Source: Buttiauxella warmboldiae (GTDB taxonomy: Bacteria; Pseudomonadota; Gammaproteobacteria; Enterobacterales; Enterobacteriaceae). Taken from it: a DNA stretch of 64,000 nt. Positions within the stretch are counted from its first letter, which is position 1. Every line of letters starts with the position of its first letter. A program made the translations under genes and the position numbers. The notes under the pieces were generated by a model. The model was given only the letters and a program-made list of their open reading frames with translations, ran no database searches and had not been told where the DNA came from. This document shows positions 18,766 to 27,537 of this stretch, piece by piece. The stretch covers positions 16,667 through 80,666 of the forward strand of contig NZ_RPOH01000026.1 in assembly GCF_003818135.1 (NCBI RefSeq), in the 5' to 3' direction.

Positions 18766-19371
18766 GTGAACCGCTTTATTATCGCCGACTCCAAACTCTG
18801 CATGGGTTGCCATACCTGCGAGGCGGCCTGCTCTGAAACGCACCGCCTGCACGGCCTGCAATCCATGCCGCGCCTGAAAGTGATGCGTGACGCGAATGAT
18901 TCCGCGCCGCAAATGTGCCATCACTGCGAAGATGCGCCCTGCGCGGGCGTTTGCCCGGCTAACGCTATTACTCGCATCGATGGCGCGGTACAGCTTAATG
19001 AAAGCCTCTGCGTCAGCTGCAAACTGTGCGCCATCGCCTGCCCGTTCGGTTCGATTGAATTCTCCGGCAGCCGTCCTATCCATATCCCGGCAAATGCCAA
19101 CAGCCCGAAGGCACCACCAGCCCCTCCCGCACCTGCTCGCGTCAGCTCGCTAATCGACTGGGTGCCCGGCATTCGCGCCATTGCGGTGAAATGCGACCTG
19201 TGCAGTTTCGATGAAAATGGCCCGGCGTGTGTGCGCACCTGCCCGACCAAAGCATTGCGCGTGGTTGATAACCACGATATTGCCCAATCAAGCAAGCGCA
19301 AACGTGAACTGACCCTGGGCGCGACGCCTGGCGATCTCACCCTGTTTACCCAGCCGAAGGTGAAAAAATGA
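18766..19371 (+). CDS. hycB: Hydrogenase 3 electron-transfer subunit HycB
   Basis: A ferredoxin-like subunit of 201 residues (E. coli 203) that takes electrons from FdhF. Four [4Fe-4S] motifs are visible: CMGCHTCEAAC, CHHCEDAPCAGVC, CVSCKLCAIAC, and CDLC with CVRTC. A Pro/Ala-rich stretch (about 109-125) is an insert between motifs. The start is GTG at 18766, eight bases after AAGGA. The stop overlaps the hycC start by 4 bases. Closely related to HydN in this window. Confidence 0.97.
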   Translation: MNRFIIADSKLCMGCHTCEAACSETHRLHGLQSMPRLKVMRDANDSAPQMCHHCEDAPCAGVCPANAITRIDGAVQLNESLCVSCKLCAIACPFGSIEFSGSRPIHIPANANSPKAPPAPPAPARVSSLIDWVPGIRAIAVKCDLCSFDENGPACVRTCPTKALRVVDNHDIAQSSKRKRELTLGATPGDLTLFTQPKVKK

Positions 19372-21176
19372 GTGCTTTTATCCTGATTCATTGGGCGCTG
19401 ATGGGATTTGTGCTAAGCGCGGTGCTGGCAGGTATCACGGCCTTTAATAAGCCGATTAGCGGTTTTATTGCTGGGATCGGCGGAACCATCAGCTCGATCA
19501 TGGTTTTACTCGCCGGTTTCAATGCCTTAACTGGCTTTACCGGTATGGCGCAAGTCTGGCAGCTGCATGTACAGCTTAACGCGTTTAACGGCGTGTGGCT
19601 GGTGACGCTGGCTCTGCCTGGCCTGTTCATCTCTTTGTTTAACATCGACTGGCATCGTCATCACGCCATTAAAGCGAACGGCTTGCTGGTGAACCTGGTG
19701 ATGGCGGCAGCGGTAGCGGCACTGGTTGCGGATAACCTCGGCATGCTGGTGGTGCTGGCGGAAATCGTGGCGTTGAGCGGCTACTTCCTGACGGGCTGCC
19801 AGAAATCCGGCCAGCTTTGGTTTGCGCTGGGCCGCCTGGGTACGATGCTGCTGGCGGTGGCCTGCGGGTTACTGTGGAAACAGTACGGCACGCTGAGCTA
19901 TGCCGAACTACACCAGATGACCAACGGCGCACCAATCAGCTCCGTAGTCTGGCTGCTGAGCCTGGTCGGTTTTGGCCTGCTTGCAGGCATTATTCCGCTG
20001 CATGGCTGGGTCCCGCAAGCACACGCCAACGCTTCTGCTCCGGCAGCCGCGCTGTTCTCCGCCGTGGTGCTGAAAATTGGCCTGTACGGCATCATGAGTT
20101 TCTCGCTTATCAGCAACGTCATGCCGTTATGGTGGGGCATTTTAGTCGTAGTTCTGGGGATAATTACTGCGTTTATCGGCGGCCTGTACGCGCTGATGGA
20201 GCACAACATCAACCGCCTGCTGGCTTATCACTCGCTGGAAAACATCGGCATTATTCTGCTCGGCCTGGGCTGTGGCCTGATGGGGCTTGCGCTAAACGAA
20301 TCAACGCTGGTGGCGCTCGGGATGGTGGGTGGCCTGTATCACCTGTTCAACCATAGCCTGTTCAAAACCACGTTGTTCCTCGGCGCTGGCGCGGTCTGGT
20401 TCCGTACCGGTCATCGCGATATCGAAAAGCTCGGTGGGATTGGCAAACGTATGCCGCTGATTGCTATCGCCATGCTGGTGGGTTTAATGGCGATGGCTGC
20501 ACTGCCTCCGCTCAACGGTTTTGCCGGTGAGTGGGTCATTTACCAGTCCTTCTTCCACCTCGGCACGTTGCCGCTGTTTATTGCACATTTCTTAGGGCCG
20601 CTGTTGGCTGTAGGCCTGGCGATTACCGGCGCGCTGGCGGTGATGTGTATGGCGAAGGTTTATGGTGTGACTTTCCTCGGCGCGCCTCGCACCCCAGAAG
20701 CTGAAAACGCGACCCCGGCACCTTTCCTGATGAGCCTGTCCGTGGCAGCGCTGGCCGCCTGTTGTGTGATTGCCGGGGTTGCCGCTCCGTGGTTGATTCC
20801 GCTACTGCAAAACGCGATTCCGCTGCCGCTGCAAACCGCGAATACCACCGTTTCACAACCGATGATTACCCTGCTGCTGATTGCCAGCCCGCTGCTGCCC
20901 TTCATTCTGATGGTGATGTTCCGTGGCGACCGTCTGCCAAACCGCACACGCGGCACGGCCTGGGTCTGCGGTTACGATCACGAACAGGCGATGGTGATTA
21001 CGGCGGGCGGTTTTGCTCAGCCAGTGAAAGCGGCGTTCGCGCCGCTGCTGAAACTGCGCAAAACCCTGAACCCGGTGAAGTGGGTGCCTGGCTGGCAGTG
21101 TGATTGCCTTGCCGGTACGTTCCGTCGCCTGGCGATGATCGAACTGGCGGTGTTGCTGGTTGCGGTTTGCGCTTAA
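19368..21176 (+). CDS. hycC: Formate hydrogenlyase membrane subunit HycC
   Basis: A 602-residue polytopic inner-membrane protein of the NuoL/MrpA antiporter family (E. coli 608), the large membrane arm subunit of FHL-1. Many hydrophobic helices are visible, with the family signature HGWVPQAHANASAPAAALFSA and, further on, HNINRLLAYHSLENIG (conserved His and Lys-equivalent positions). It may couple formate oxidation and proton reduction to ion movement, though this is still debated for the family. Overlaps hycB by 4 bases. Confidence 0.97.
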   Translation: MSAFILIHWALMGFVLSAVLAGITAFNKPISGFIAGIGGTISSIMVLLAGFNALTGFTGMAQVWQLHVQLNAFNGVWLVTLALPGLFISLFNIDWHRHHAIKANGLLVNLVMAAAVAALVADNLGMLVVLAEIVALSGYFLTGCQKSGQLWFALGRLGTMLLAVACGLLWKQYGTLSYAELHQMTNGAPISSVVWLLSLVGFGLLAGIIPLHGWVPQAHANASAPAAALFSAVVLKIGLYGIMSFSLISNVMPLWWGILVVVLGIITAFIGGLYALMEHNINRLLAYHSLENIGIILLGLGCGLMGLALNESTLVALGMVGGLYHLFNHSLFKTTLFLGAGAVWFRTGHRDIEKLGGIGKRMPLIAIAMLVGLMAMAALPPLNGFAGEWVIYQSFFHLGTLPLFIAHFLGPLLAVGLAITGALAVMCMAKVYGVTFLGAPRTPEAENATPAPFLMSLSVAALAACCVIAGVAAPWLIPLLQNAIPLPLQTANTTVSQPMITLLLIASPLLPFILMVMFRGDRLPNRTRGTAWVCGYDHEQAMVITAGGFAQPVKAAFAPLLKLRKTLNPVKWVPGWQCDCLAGTFRRLAMIELAVLLVAVCA

Positions 21177-21186
21177 GGAGCCTGAG

Positions 21187-22113
21187 ATGAATACCCTTTT
21201 CTTTTCGTTGATTCAGGCGCTGGTTTTGTTTGCCGTCGCGCCGCTGTTGTCTGGTATTACCCGCGTCACTCGCGCCCGTATGCACAACCGCCGTGGGCCT
21301 GGCGTACTGCAGGAATATCGCGACCTGTTTAAATTATTTAGCCGCCAAAGCGTGGCCCCAGCCGCCTCCGGCTGGGTGTTCCGCCTGATGCCGTTTGTGA
21401 TGGTTGGCGTGATGCTGACGATTGCCACCGCTCTGCCGGTGGTAACGCTGTATTCACCGCTGCCGTCGCTGGGCGATTTGATAACGCTTATCTATCTGTT
21501 CGCCATCGCCCGTTTCTTCTTTGCGATTGCGGGTCTCGACACCGGTAGCCCGTTTACCGCCATCGGGGCCAGCCGTGAAGCGATGTTGGGCGTGCTGGTT
21601 GAGCCCATCCTGATTCTGGGACTGTGGGTTGCCGCGCAAGTGGCAGGTAGCACGCATATCAGCAATATCGCTTCCACCATTTATCACTGGCCAGCCGCAC
21701 AAAGCTTAACGCTGATCCTCGCGCTCGCCGCCTGCGCATTCGCCACCTTTATCGAAATGGGCAAACTGCCGTTTGACCTCGCAGAAGCCGAGCAGGAATT
21801 GCAGGAAGGGCCGTTGACCGAATACAGCGGCGCAGGTTTTGCGGTGCTGAAATGGGGGATTTCCCTCAAGCAGCTGGTAGTGCTGCAAATGTTCGTTGGC
21901 GTGTTCCTGCCGTGGGGCCAGATGAGCGAATTTAGCTGGGGCGGCCTGGCGATTGCGCTGGTTCTGGCCGCGGTAAAACTGGTTGCTGGCGTACTGATTA
22001 TTGCGCTGTTCGAGAACAGCATGGCGCGTTTGCGCATGCTGGAAACCTCAACGGTTACCTGGGCCGGTTTTGGCTTTGCCTTTTTAGCCTTCGTCTCCTT
22101 GCTGGCGGCGTGA
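21187..22113 (+). CDS. hycD: Formate hydrogenlyase membrane subunit HycD
   Basis: A 308-residue NuoH-like inner-membrane protein (E. coli 307) that links the soluble arm to HycC. About eight hydrophobic helices; family landmarks are RVTRARMHNRRGPGVLQ and FDLAEAEQELQEGPLTEYSG. ATG at 21187 is chosen because AAGGAG overlaps the hycC stop just upstream; the longer open frame begins inside hycC. Confidence 0.97.
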   Translation: MNTLFFSLIQALVLFAVAPLLSGITRVTRARMHNRRGPGVLQEYRDLFKLFSRQSVAPAASGWVFRLMPFVMVGVMLTIATALPVVTLYSPLPSLGDLITLIYLFAIARFFFAIAGLDTGSPFTAIGASREAMLGVLVEPILILGLWVAAQVAGSTHISNIASTIYHWPAAQSLTLILALAACAFATFIEMGKLPFDLAEAEQELQEGPLTEYSGAGFAVLKWGISLKQLVVLQMFVGVFLPWGQMSEFSWGGLAIALVLAAVKLVAGVLIIALFENSMARLRMLETSTVTWAGFGFAFLAFVSLLAA

Positions 22114-22130
22114 TTTAAGAGAATTTATCT

Positions 22131-23840
22131 ATGTCTGAAGAAAAGATTGGCCAACATTATCTCGCGGCGCTGCATAAGCAATTTCCTCATGCGGTGATCG
22201 ACGAAGCGTGGCAGACCAAAGACCAAATCACCGTCACCGTGAAGCTCAATATGCTGCCAGAAGTGGTGGAGTGGCTTTACTACCAGCAGGGCGGCTGGTT
22301 ATCCGTGCTGTTCGGCAACGATGAGCGCCAGCTGTGCGGTAACTATGCGGTGTATTACGTGCTTTCCATGGAAAGCGGCGTGAAATGCTGGATTACCGTG
22401 CGCGTAGAAGTTGACGCCGACAAACCGGAATTCCCGTCCGTTACGCCACGCGTACCTGCTGCGGTTTGGGGCGAGCGTGAAGTGCGCGACATGTACGGCC
22501 TGCAGCCTGTCGGTCTGCCGGATGAGCGCCGTTTAGTGCTGCCGGATGACTGGCCAGACGACCTGTATCCGCTGCGTAAAGACAGCATGGATTACCGCCA
22601 GCGCCCGGCACCAACCAGCGATCGGGAAACTTACGAGTTCATCAACGAACTGGGCAGCAAAAAGAACAACGTGGTGCCGATTGGCCCGCTGCATGTGACA
22701 AGCGATGAACCCGGCCACTTCCGCCTGTTCGTTGATGGCGAAAACATTATCGACGCCGATTACCGTCTGTTCTACGTCCACCGCGGCATGGAAAAACTGG
22801 CTGAAACCCGTATGGGCTACAACGAAGTCACCTTCTTGTCTGACCGCGTATGTGGCATCTGTGGCTTCGCCCACAGCACCGCCTATACCACCTCAGTTGA
22901 GAACGCGATGGGCATCGTGGTGCCAGAACGCGCCCAGATGATCCGCGCGATTTTGCTGGAAGTAGAACGACTGCACAGCCACCTGCTGAACCTCGGCCTC
23001 GCCTGCCACTTCGTCGGCTTCGACTCCGGCTTTATGCAGTTCTTCCGCGTGCGTGAGATGTCGATGAAAATGGCAGAAATCCTCACCGGCGCGCGTAAAA
23101 CTTACGGCCTGAACCTGATCGGCGGGATTCGCCGCGATCTGTTGAAAGACGACATGATCCAGACGCGCCAGCTGGCACAGCAGATGCGTCGCGAAGTGAA
23201 AGATCTGGTCGATATCCTGATGAGCACGCCAAACATCGAACAACGCACCGTCGGCATTGGCCGCCTGGACCCGCAAATCGCCCGCGATTTCAGCAACGTC
23301 GGCCCAATGGTTCGCGCCAGCGGCCACGCCCGTGACACTCGTGCCGATCACCCGTTTGTCGGCTACGGCCTGCTGCCAATGGAAGTTCACAGCGAAACCG
23401 GCTGTGATGTGCTTTCACGCCTGAAAGTGCGTATTAACGAGGTGTATACCGCATTGAATATGATTGATTTCGGCCTCGATAACCTGCCTGGCGGCCCGCT
23501 GGCGGTAGACGGCTTCACCTATATTCCGAACCGTTTCGCGCTTGGTTTCTCTGAAGCCCCGCGCGGCGATGATATTCACTGGTCGATGACCGGCGATAAC
23601 CAGAAACTGTACCGCTGGCGCTGCCGTGCGGCGACCTACGCCAACTGGCCAACGCTGCGTTACATGCTGCGCGGCAACACCGTTTCTGATGCGCCACTGA
23701 TCATCGGCAGCCTGGACCCTTGCTACTCCTGTACCGACCGCATGACGGTGGTGGATGTACGCAAGCGCAAGACCAAAGTGGTGCCGTACAAAGAGCTTGA
23801 GCGCTACAGCATTGAACGTACTAATTCGCCGCTGAAATAG
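22131..23840 (+). CDS. hycE: Hydrogenase 3 large [NiFe] subunit HycE
   Basis: The catalytic subunit of formate hydrogenlyase, 569 residues as in E. coli. The N-terminal region (about 1-160) is NuoC-like; the rest is NuoD/[NiFe] large-subunit-like. Nickel ligands are C241 and C244 (RVCGICGFAHS) and C531 and C534 (DPCYSC). After R537 comes a 32-residue extension starting MTVVDV that the protease HycI removes once nickel is inserted, so the gene encodes an unprocessed precursor. It evolves H2 in the cytoplasm. Confidence 0.98.
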   Translation: MSEEKIGQHYLAALHKQFPHAVIDEAWQTKDQITVTVKLNMLPEVVEWLYYQQGGWLSVLFGNDERQLCGNYAVYYVLSMESGVKCWITVRVEVDADKPEFPSVTPRVPAAVWGEREVRDMYGLQPVGLPDERRLVLPDDWPDDLYPLRKDSMDYRQRPAPTSDRETYEFINELGSKKNNVVPIGPLHVTSDEPGHFRLFVDGENIIDADYRLFYVHRGMEKLAETRMGYNEVTFLSDRVCGICGFAHSTAYTTSVENAMGIVVPERAQMIRAILLEVERLHSHLLNLGLACHFVGFDSGFMQFFRVREMSMKMAEILTGARKTYGLNLIGGIRRDLLKDDMIQTRQLAQQMRREVKDLVDILMSTPNIEQRTVGIGRLDPQIARDFSNVGPMVRASGHARDTRADHPFVGYGLLPMEVHSETGCDVLSRLKVRINEVYTALNMIDFGLDNLPGGPLAVDGFTYIPNRFALGFSEAPRGDDIHWSMTGDNQKLYRWRCRAATYANWPTLRYMLRGNTVSDAPLIIGSLDPCYSCTDRMTVVDVRKRKTKVVPYKELERYSIERTNSPLK

Positions 23841-23851
23841 ACGGAGTCACC

Positions 23852-24397
23852 ATGTTTAACTTCATCAAAAAAGCCATTAAAGGCGGCGTGGCCACCGAGT
23901 CGTACCCGCTTCAACCGATCGCCGTGGACCCGAATTTCCGTGGCAAACCGGAACACAACCCGCAGCAATGTATCGGCTGTGCGGCCTGCGTGAACGCCTG
24001 TCCTTCCAACGCCCTGACGGTGGAAACCGATCTGATGGCGGGGCAACTGGCGTGGACTTTTAACCTGGGGCGCTGCATTTTCTGCGCGCGCTGTGAAGAA
24101 GTCTGCCCAACGGCAGCCATCAAGCTTTCTCAGCAATATGAGCTGGCGGTGTGGAACAAGGCGGATTTCCTGCAGCAGGCGCACTTTGATCTGTGCGACT
24201 GCCGCCAGTGCGGCAGGCCTTATGCCGTGCAAAAAGAGATTGATTACGCGATTGCGCTGCTTGAGCACAACGGCAACAAACTTGCCGAAGCGCACCGCGC
24301 CTCGTTCGAAACCTGCCCCGAATGCAAACGTAAGCTTTGCCTGGTCTCTTCCGACCAGATCGACCTTAGCCGCCAGATAAGAGAGGTGCGCTCATGA
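23852..24397 (+). CDS. hycF: Hydrogenase 3 iron-sulfur subunit HycF
   Basis: A NuoI-like 2[4Fe-4S] protein of 181 residues (E. coli 180). Cluster motifs are [11 protein letters not shown] with CP (near 39-49) and [11 protein letters not shown] (near 73-83). A C-terminal part has two extra cysteine pairs, CDCRQC and CPECKRKLC, that look zinc-ribbon-like. It bridges HycB and HycG in electron transfer. The stop overlaps hycG by 4 bases. Confidence 0.97.
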   Translation: MFNFIKKAIKGGVATESYPLQPIAVDPNFRGKPEHNPQQCIGCAACVNACPSNALTVETDLMAGQLAWTFNLGRCIFCARCEEVCPTAAIKLSQQYELAVWNKADFLQQAHFDLCDCRQCGRPYAVQKEIDYAIALLEHNGNKLAEAHRASFETCPECKRKLCLVSSDQIDLSRQIREVRS

Positions 24398-25161
24398 GTA
24401 TGTTACTCGGCCCGCGCGACGATAAAGGCATGCCAGTGCCGATGACGGTGGATGAGTCCATCAGCCTGATGAAAACGTCGCTGCTGAAAAAAATCAAACG
24501 CTCCGCCTATGTTTACCGCGTTGACTGCGGTGGCTGTAACGGCTGCGAAATCGAAATTTTCGCCACCCTTTCACCACTTTTCGATGCAGAACGCTTCGGG
24601 ATCAAAGTGGTTCCGTCGCCACGTCATGCGGACATTTTACTGTTTACCGGCGCTGTGACTCGCGCTATGCGTTCCCCCGCGCTACGCGCATGGGAATCAG
24701 CGCCGGACCCAAAAATATGTATTTCCTACGGCGCATGCGGCAACAGCGGCGGCATCTTCCACGATCTGTATTGCGTCTGGGGCGGCACCGATAAAATCGT
24801 CCCGGTAGACGTTTATATTCCAGGCTGCCCGCCAACGCCTGCGGCAACGCTGTACGGCTTTGCTATGGCATTAGGCTTGCTGGAGCAGAAAATCCACGCC
24901 CGCGAAGCCAGCGAAATGGATGCTCAACCGGCGCAGATTCTGCACCCGGATATGGTTCAGCCATTGCGTGTGCGCATCGACCGCGAGGCACGTCGTCTGG
25001 CAGGCTATCGCTATGGCCGCCAGATTGCCGACAGCTATATGGAAAACCTGACCGCCGGAAACGGCAGCGTCCAGCAGTGGCTGGCCCACGAGAACGATCC
25101 GCGTCTGACTGAAATCGTCAGCAATCTGGAAGCGCTGGTGAAGCAGGAGCGCGTGCCATGA
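24394..25161 (+). CDS. hycG: Hydrogenase 3 small subunit HycG
   Basis: A NuoB-like small subunit of 255 residues, the same length as in E. coli, holding the [4Fe-4S] cluster next to the NiFe site. Ligand segments are [11 protein letters not shown] (C45, C48 and C51 region), [10 protein letters not shown] and [10 protein letters not shown]-terminal extension after about residue 165 is typical of HycG. Four-base overlaps with hycF and hycH support tight co-translation. Confidence 0.97.
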   Translation: MSMLLGPRDDKGMPVPMTVDESISLMKTSLLKKIKRSAYVYRVDCGGCNGCEIEIFATLSPLFDAERFGIKVVPSPRHADILLFTGAVTRAMRSPALRAWESAPDPKICISYGACGNSGGIFHDLYCVWGGTDKIVPVDVYIPGCPPTPAATLYGFAMALGLLEQKIHAREASEMDAQPAQILHPDMVQPLRVRIDREARRLAGYRYGRQIADSYMENLTAGNGSVQQWLAHENDPRLTEIVSNLEALVKQERVP

Positions 25162-25568
25162 GCGAGTCGGTGGTGTTTTGCCAGCTTAGCCGTAAGTTTG
25201 TCGATGAAAACGACAACACGCCGAGCGATGCGCAACAGGTGGTCTATTACAGCCTGGCAATCGGCCACCATCTGGGCGTTATCGACTGCCTGAAAGAGAA
25301 CCTGGTTTGCTCGTATGAGCCTTACAAAGCGTGGATTGCCACGCTTGAAGAGGGCAGCGAAGCGCGGCGCAAAATGGAAGGGGTGCCGCGCTACGGTGAA
25401 ATCGTTATCGACCAAAGCCATGTGGTTTTGCTGGCGAAAGCGTTTGATGCCGCCAAACCAACGCAAACTGAACAGCAGCAAGAGTGGAGCCAGGAATTGC
25501 TCGATATGCTGCAAGCTATTCAACAAGAACCCGCTATTTATTTGATGGTTCGGAGGCGTTATGACTAA
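25158..25568 (+). CDS. hycH: Formate hydrogenlyase maturation protein HycH
   Basis: A 136-residue cytosolic protein, the same length as E. coli HycH, needed for assembly of active hydrogenase 3 but not part of the purified complex. It has no catalytic motif. Recognisable blocks are [18 protein letters not shown] and an acidic C-terminal half. It overlaps hycG by 4 bases and hycI by 8. Confidence 0.95.
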   Translation: MSESVVFCQLSRKFVDENDNTPSDAQQVVYYSLAIGHHLGVIDCLKENLVCSYEPYKAWIATLEEGSEARRKMEGVPRYGEIVIDQSHVVLLAKAFDAAKPTQTEQQQEWSQELLDMLQAIQQEPAIYLMVRRRYD

Positions 25569-26034
25569 TGTTTTGCTGTGCGTCGGCAACAGCATGATGG
25601 GCGACGATGGCGCAGGCCCATTACTTGCCGAGAAATGCCAGGCCGCCCCGCAAGGCGACTGGGTGGTTATCGACGGCGGCAGCGCGCCGGAAAACGATGT
25701 GGTCGCGATTCGTGAATTGCGCCCGGATAGATTGCTGCTGGTGGATGCGACGGATATGGGCCTCAATCCTGGCGAAATCCGCATCATCGACCCGGACGAC
25801 ATCGCGGAAATGTTTATGATGACCACCCACAATATGCCGCTCAACTACCTGATCGATCAGCTGAAAGAAGACGTTGGCGAGGTGATTTTCTTGGGTATTC
25901 AGCCCGATATCATCGGCTTCTACTACCCAATGACCGACGCGGTAAAAGCGGCAGTTGAGACGGTATATCAAAGCCTGGCTGGCTGGGAAGGAAAAGGCGG
26001 TTTCGCACAGCTGGAAGCGCCTGAATTTGAGTGA
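25561..26034 (+). CDS. hycI: HycE maturation endopeptidase HycI
   Basis: A hydrogenase-specific protease of 157 residues (E. coli 156). It clips the C-terminal extension of HycE after nickel insertion. The nickel-sensing residues are visible: D in VGNSMMGDDGAGP (near 16), D in LVDATDMG (near 62) and H in TTHNMPLNYL (near 90). Last gene of the hyc operon, followed by a long hairpin. Confidence 0.97.
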   Translation: MTNVLLCVGNSMMGDDGAGPLLAEKCQAAPQGDWVVIDGGSAPENDVVAIRELRPDRLLLVDATDMGLNPGEIRIIDPDDIAEMFMMTTHNMPLNYLIDQLKEDVGEVIFLGIQPDIIGFYYPMTDAVKAAVETVYQSLAGWEGKGGFAQLEAPEFE

Positions 26035-26049
26035 TTTTTGGTCGCTGGA

Positions 26050-26095
26050 GCTGCGCTTATTCCCCTGCAAAACCGCCTGGTTGAATAAGCGCAGC
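26050..26095 (+). terminator. Long hairpin after hycI
   Basis: GCTGCGCTTATTC (26050-26062) and GAATAAGCGCAGC (26083-26095) form a perfect 13-bp stem with a 20-base loop, 15 bases after hycI. There is no T-run, so it may be a stabilising 3' structure or a REP-like repeat. Confidence 0.55.
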
Positions 26096-26113
26096 ATCAG
26101 CTGATAATTCAAA

Positions 26114-26398
26114 TTATAGGTAGTGGATATTGAGCGAGATCTTTGCGCCGCAGGCTGAGGCATAACGCTTGAGCATTTTGACGCTGGCGCTAAGCGGTTT
26201 TTTCTCAAGACGGCTAATACCCAACGCGTTGGTACCAAGCTTGTTTGCCAGCTCCATTTGCGTCAGTCCTGCTCTCTCACGCATTTCATATAATGCCTGA
26301 ATTAACAGGATCTCCTGGTCGGCTTCATGGTATGCCTGCACGGACTCATCATCGCAAAGCATTCTTGTTTTCAGTTCATCAAGACAGACAGGTTTCAC
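26114..26398 (-). CDS. XRE-family antitoxin of a type II TA pair
   Basis: A 94-residue protein with a central helix-turn-helix (RAGLTQMELANKLGTNALGISRLEK, about 42-66), as in HigA-type antitoxins. It starts with GTG at 26398, overlapping the toxin stop by 4 bases, so the toxin-first order matches HigBA-like loci. It should bind the toxin and repress the shared promoter upstream. Located between hycI and hydN, where E. coli has asc genes. Confidence 0.85.
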   Translation of the reverse strand: MKPVCLDELKTRMLCDDESVQAYHEADQEILLIQALYEMRERAGLTQMELANKLGTNALGISRLEKKPLSASVKMLKRYASACGAKISLNIHYL

Positions 26399-26697
26399 TT
26401 CATCAACTCCTTCAACCTTATACGTGCAATTTCAATGGCCTGATCCGGAGTTTTGCGTGTCTTTTTCGTAAAGGCATGCAGAATATAAATAGTTTGCCCG
26501 TAGCTAAAAGCATAGACCGTACGAGCAATCTCTTTATCGCCCACTCGCAGTTCAAAAAGCCCGTTACCCAACACCCGGCTATGGGGCATTCGCAGTTGAT
26601 TTCCTTCAGATTCGAGTCGTTCAATTAAGCGAAACATTCGGCCTCGCAATTGCGAGGGTAAAGCCACGAGTTCTTCGGCTGCCGCTTCATGCGTCAA
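26395..26697 (-). CDS. RelE/HigB-superfamily (Gp49-like) toxin
   Basis: A 100-residue protein of the phage Gp49-like/HigB type, presumed ribosome-dependent mRNA interferase. Core elements are LPSQLRGRMFRLIERLE, GLFELRVGDKEIARTVYAF, and IYILHAFTKKTRKTP. The only in-frame start giving the full family N-terminus is TTG at 26697. A strong GGAGGGG at 26707-26713 is instead ideally placed for an ATG at 26701 that meets a stop after four codons (MIDA), so a one-base insertion near the start is possible. If so, expression would be reduced. Confidence 0.78.
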   Translation of the reverse strand: MTHEAAAEELVALPSQLRGRMFRLIERLESEGNQLRMPHSRVLGNGLFELRVGDKEIARTVYAFSYGQTIYILHAFTKKTRKTPDQAIEIARIRLKELMK

Positions 26698-26815
26698 TCA
26701 TATTAACCCCTCCGTTCGTTAAAACATATCAAGAGGGAAACCTTCCCTGACGCATTTTTGGTTTGGCGTTGAGGAATTGCGAGGGGCTTTGCAAACCCTC
26801 TGTCATCTGCCCAAA

Positions 26816-26841
26816 TGACATCGTCAAATGTGTCGATGTCA
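26816..26841. promoter_or_regulatory. FhlA upstream activation site for hydN
   Basis: TGACATCG (26816-26823) and CGATGTCA (26834-26841) form a perfect interrupted palindrome with extra TGTCG inside, about 60 bases upstream of the hydN -24/-12 element. Confidence 0.72.
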
Positions 26842-26897
26842 CTGTCATCCCACCCCGGATCAATGCGCCACGCCCGGAATCACGCTAGTTTCAAAGT

Positions 26898-26912
26898 TGG
26901 CACACTTTATGT
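26898..26912 (+). promoter_or_regulatory. Sigma-54 promoter of hydN-fdhF-hypF
   Basis: TGGCACA-CTTT-ATGT keeps the GG at -24 and G at -12 with correct spacing, though the -12 C is T. It lies about 46 bases before hydN. Confidence 0.7.
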
Positions 26913-26957
26913 ATGCCTAACACCGACTGATAAAAACACTCTTTCCAGGAGGCTATG

Positions 26958-27503
26958 ATGAACCGATTCATCATTGCTGATTCAAGCAAATGTATTGGCT
27001 GTCGCACTTGCGAAGTGGCCTGTGTCGTGTCCCACCAGGAAGCGCAGGATTGCGCCGCATTAACCCCGCAAACCTTCCTGCCACGTATTCACGTGATTAA
27101 AGGCGTAAATGTTTCTACCGCGACCATGTGCCGCCAGTGCGAAGACGCCCCTTGCGCCAACGTCTGCCCGAACGGGGCCATCGCCCGCGAGCATGGCTTT
27201 GTCAACGTCATGCAGGAACGCTGCATCGGTTGCAAAACCTGCGTGGTTGCTTGCCCGTACGGCGCAATGGAAGTGGTTGTGCGTCCGGTTGTGCGCAACA
27301 GCGGCGCGGGTCTTAACGTAATGGCCGAAAAAGCCGAAGCGAATAAATGCGACCTTTGCCACACCCGCGCATCAGGCCCGGCCTGTATGGAAGCCTGTCC
27401 AACTAACGCCATTATCTGCGTTGATCGCAACAAACTTGAACAAATGAGTGCCGAAAAACGCCGTCGTGCCGCGTTTGATGCCACTTCATCTTTGATTTTC
27501 TAA
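26958..27503 (+). CDS. hydN: Electron-transfer protein HydN
   Basis: A 181-residue 4x[4Fe-4S] ferredoxin related to HycB (E. coli HydN 175), involved in electron transfer from FdhF. Cluster motifs: CIGCRTCEVAC, CRQCEDAPCANVC, CIGCKTCVVAC, and CDLC with CMEAC. Two ATGs are present (26955, 26958); the second is better spaced from AGGAGG at 26947-26952 and gives the family start MNRFIIAD. The C-terminal tail is a few residues longer than in E. coli. Followed 34 bases later by fdhF. Confidence 0.96.
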   Translation: MNRFIIADSSKCIGCRTCEVACVVSHQEAQDCAALTPQTFLPRIHVIKGVNVSTATMCRQCEDAPCANVCPNGAIAREHGFVNVMQERCIGCKTCVVACPYGAMEVVVRPVVRNSGAGLNVMAEKAEANKCDLCHTRASGPACMEACPTNAIICVDRNKLEQMSAEKRRRAAFDATSSLIF

Positions 27504-27537
27504 TTTCGCTTATTCACTTTTAACAGGTCTGTTACTG

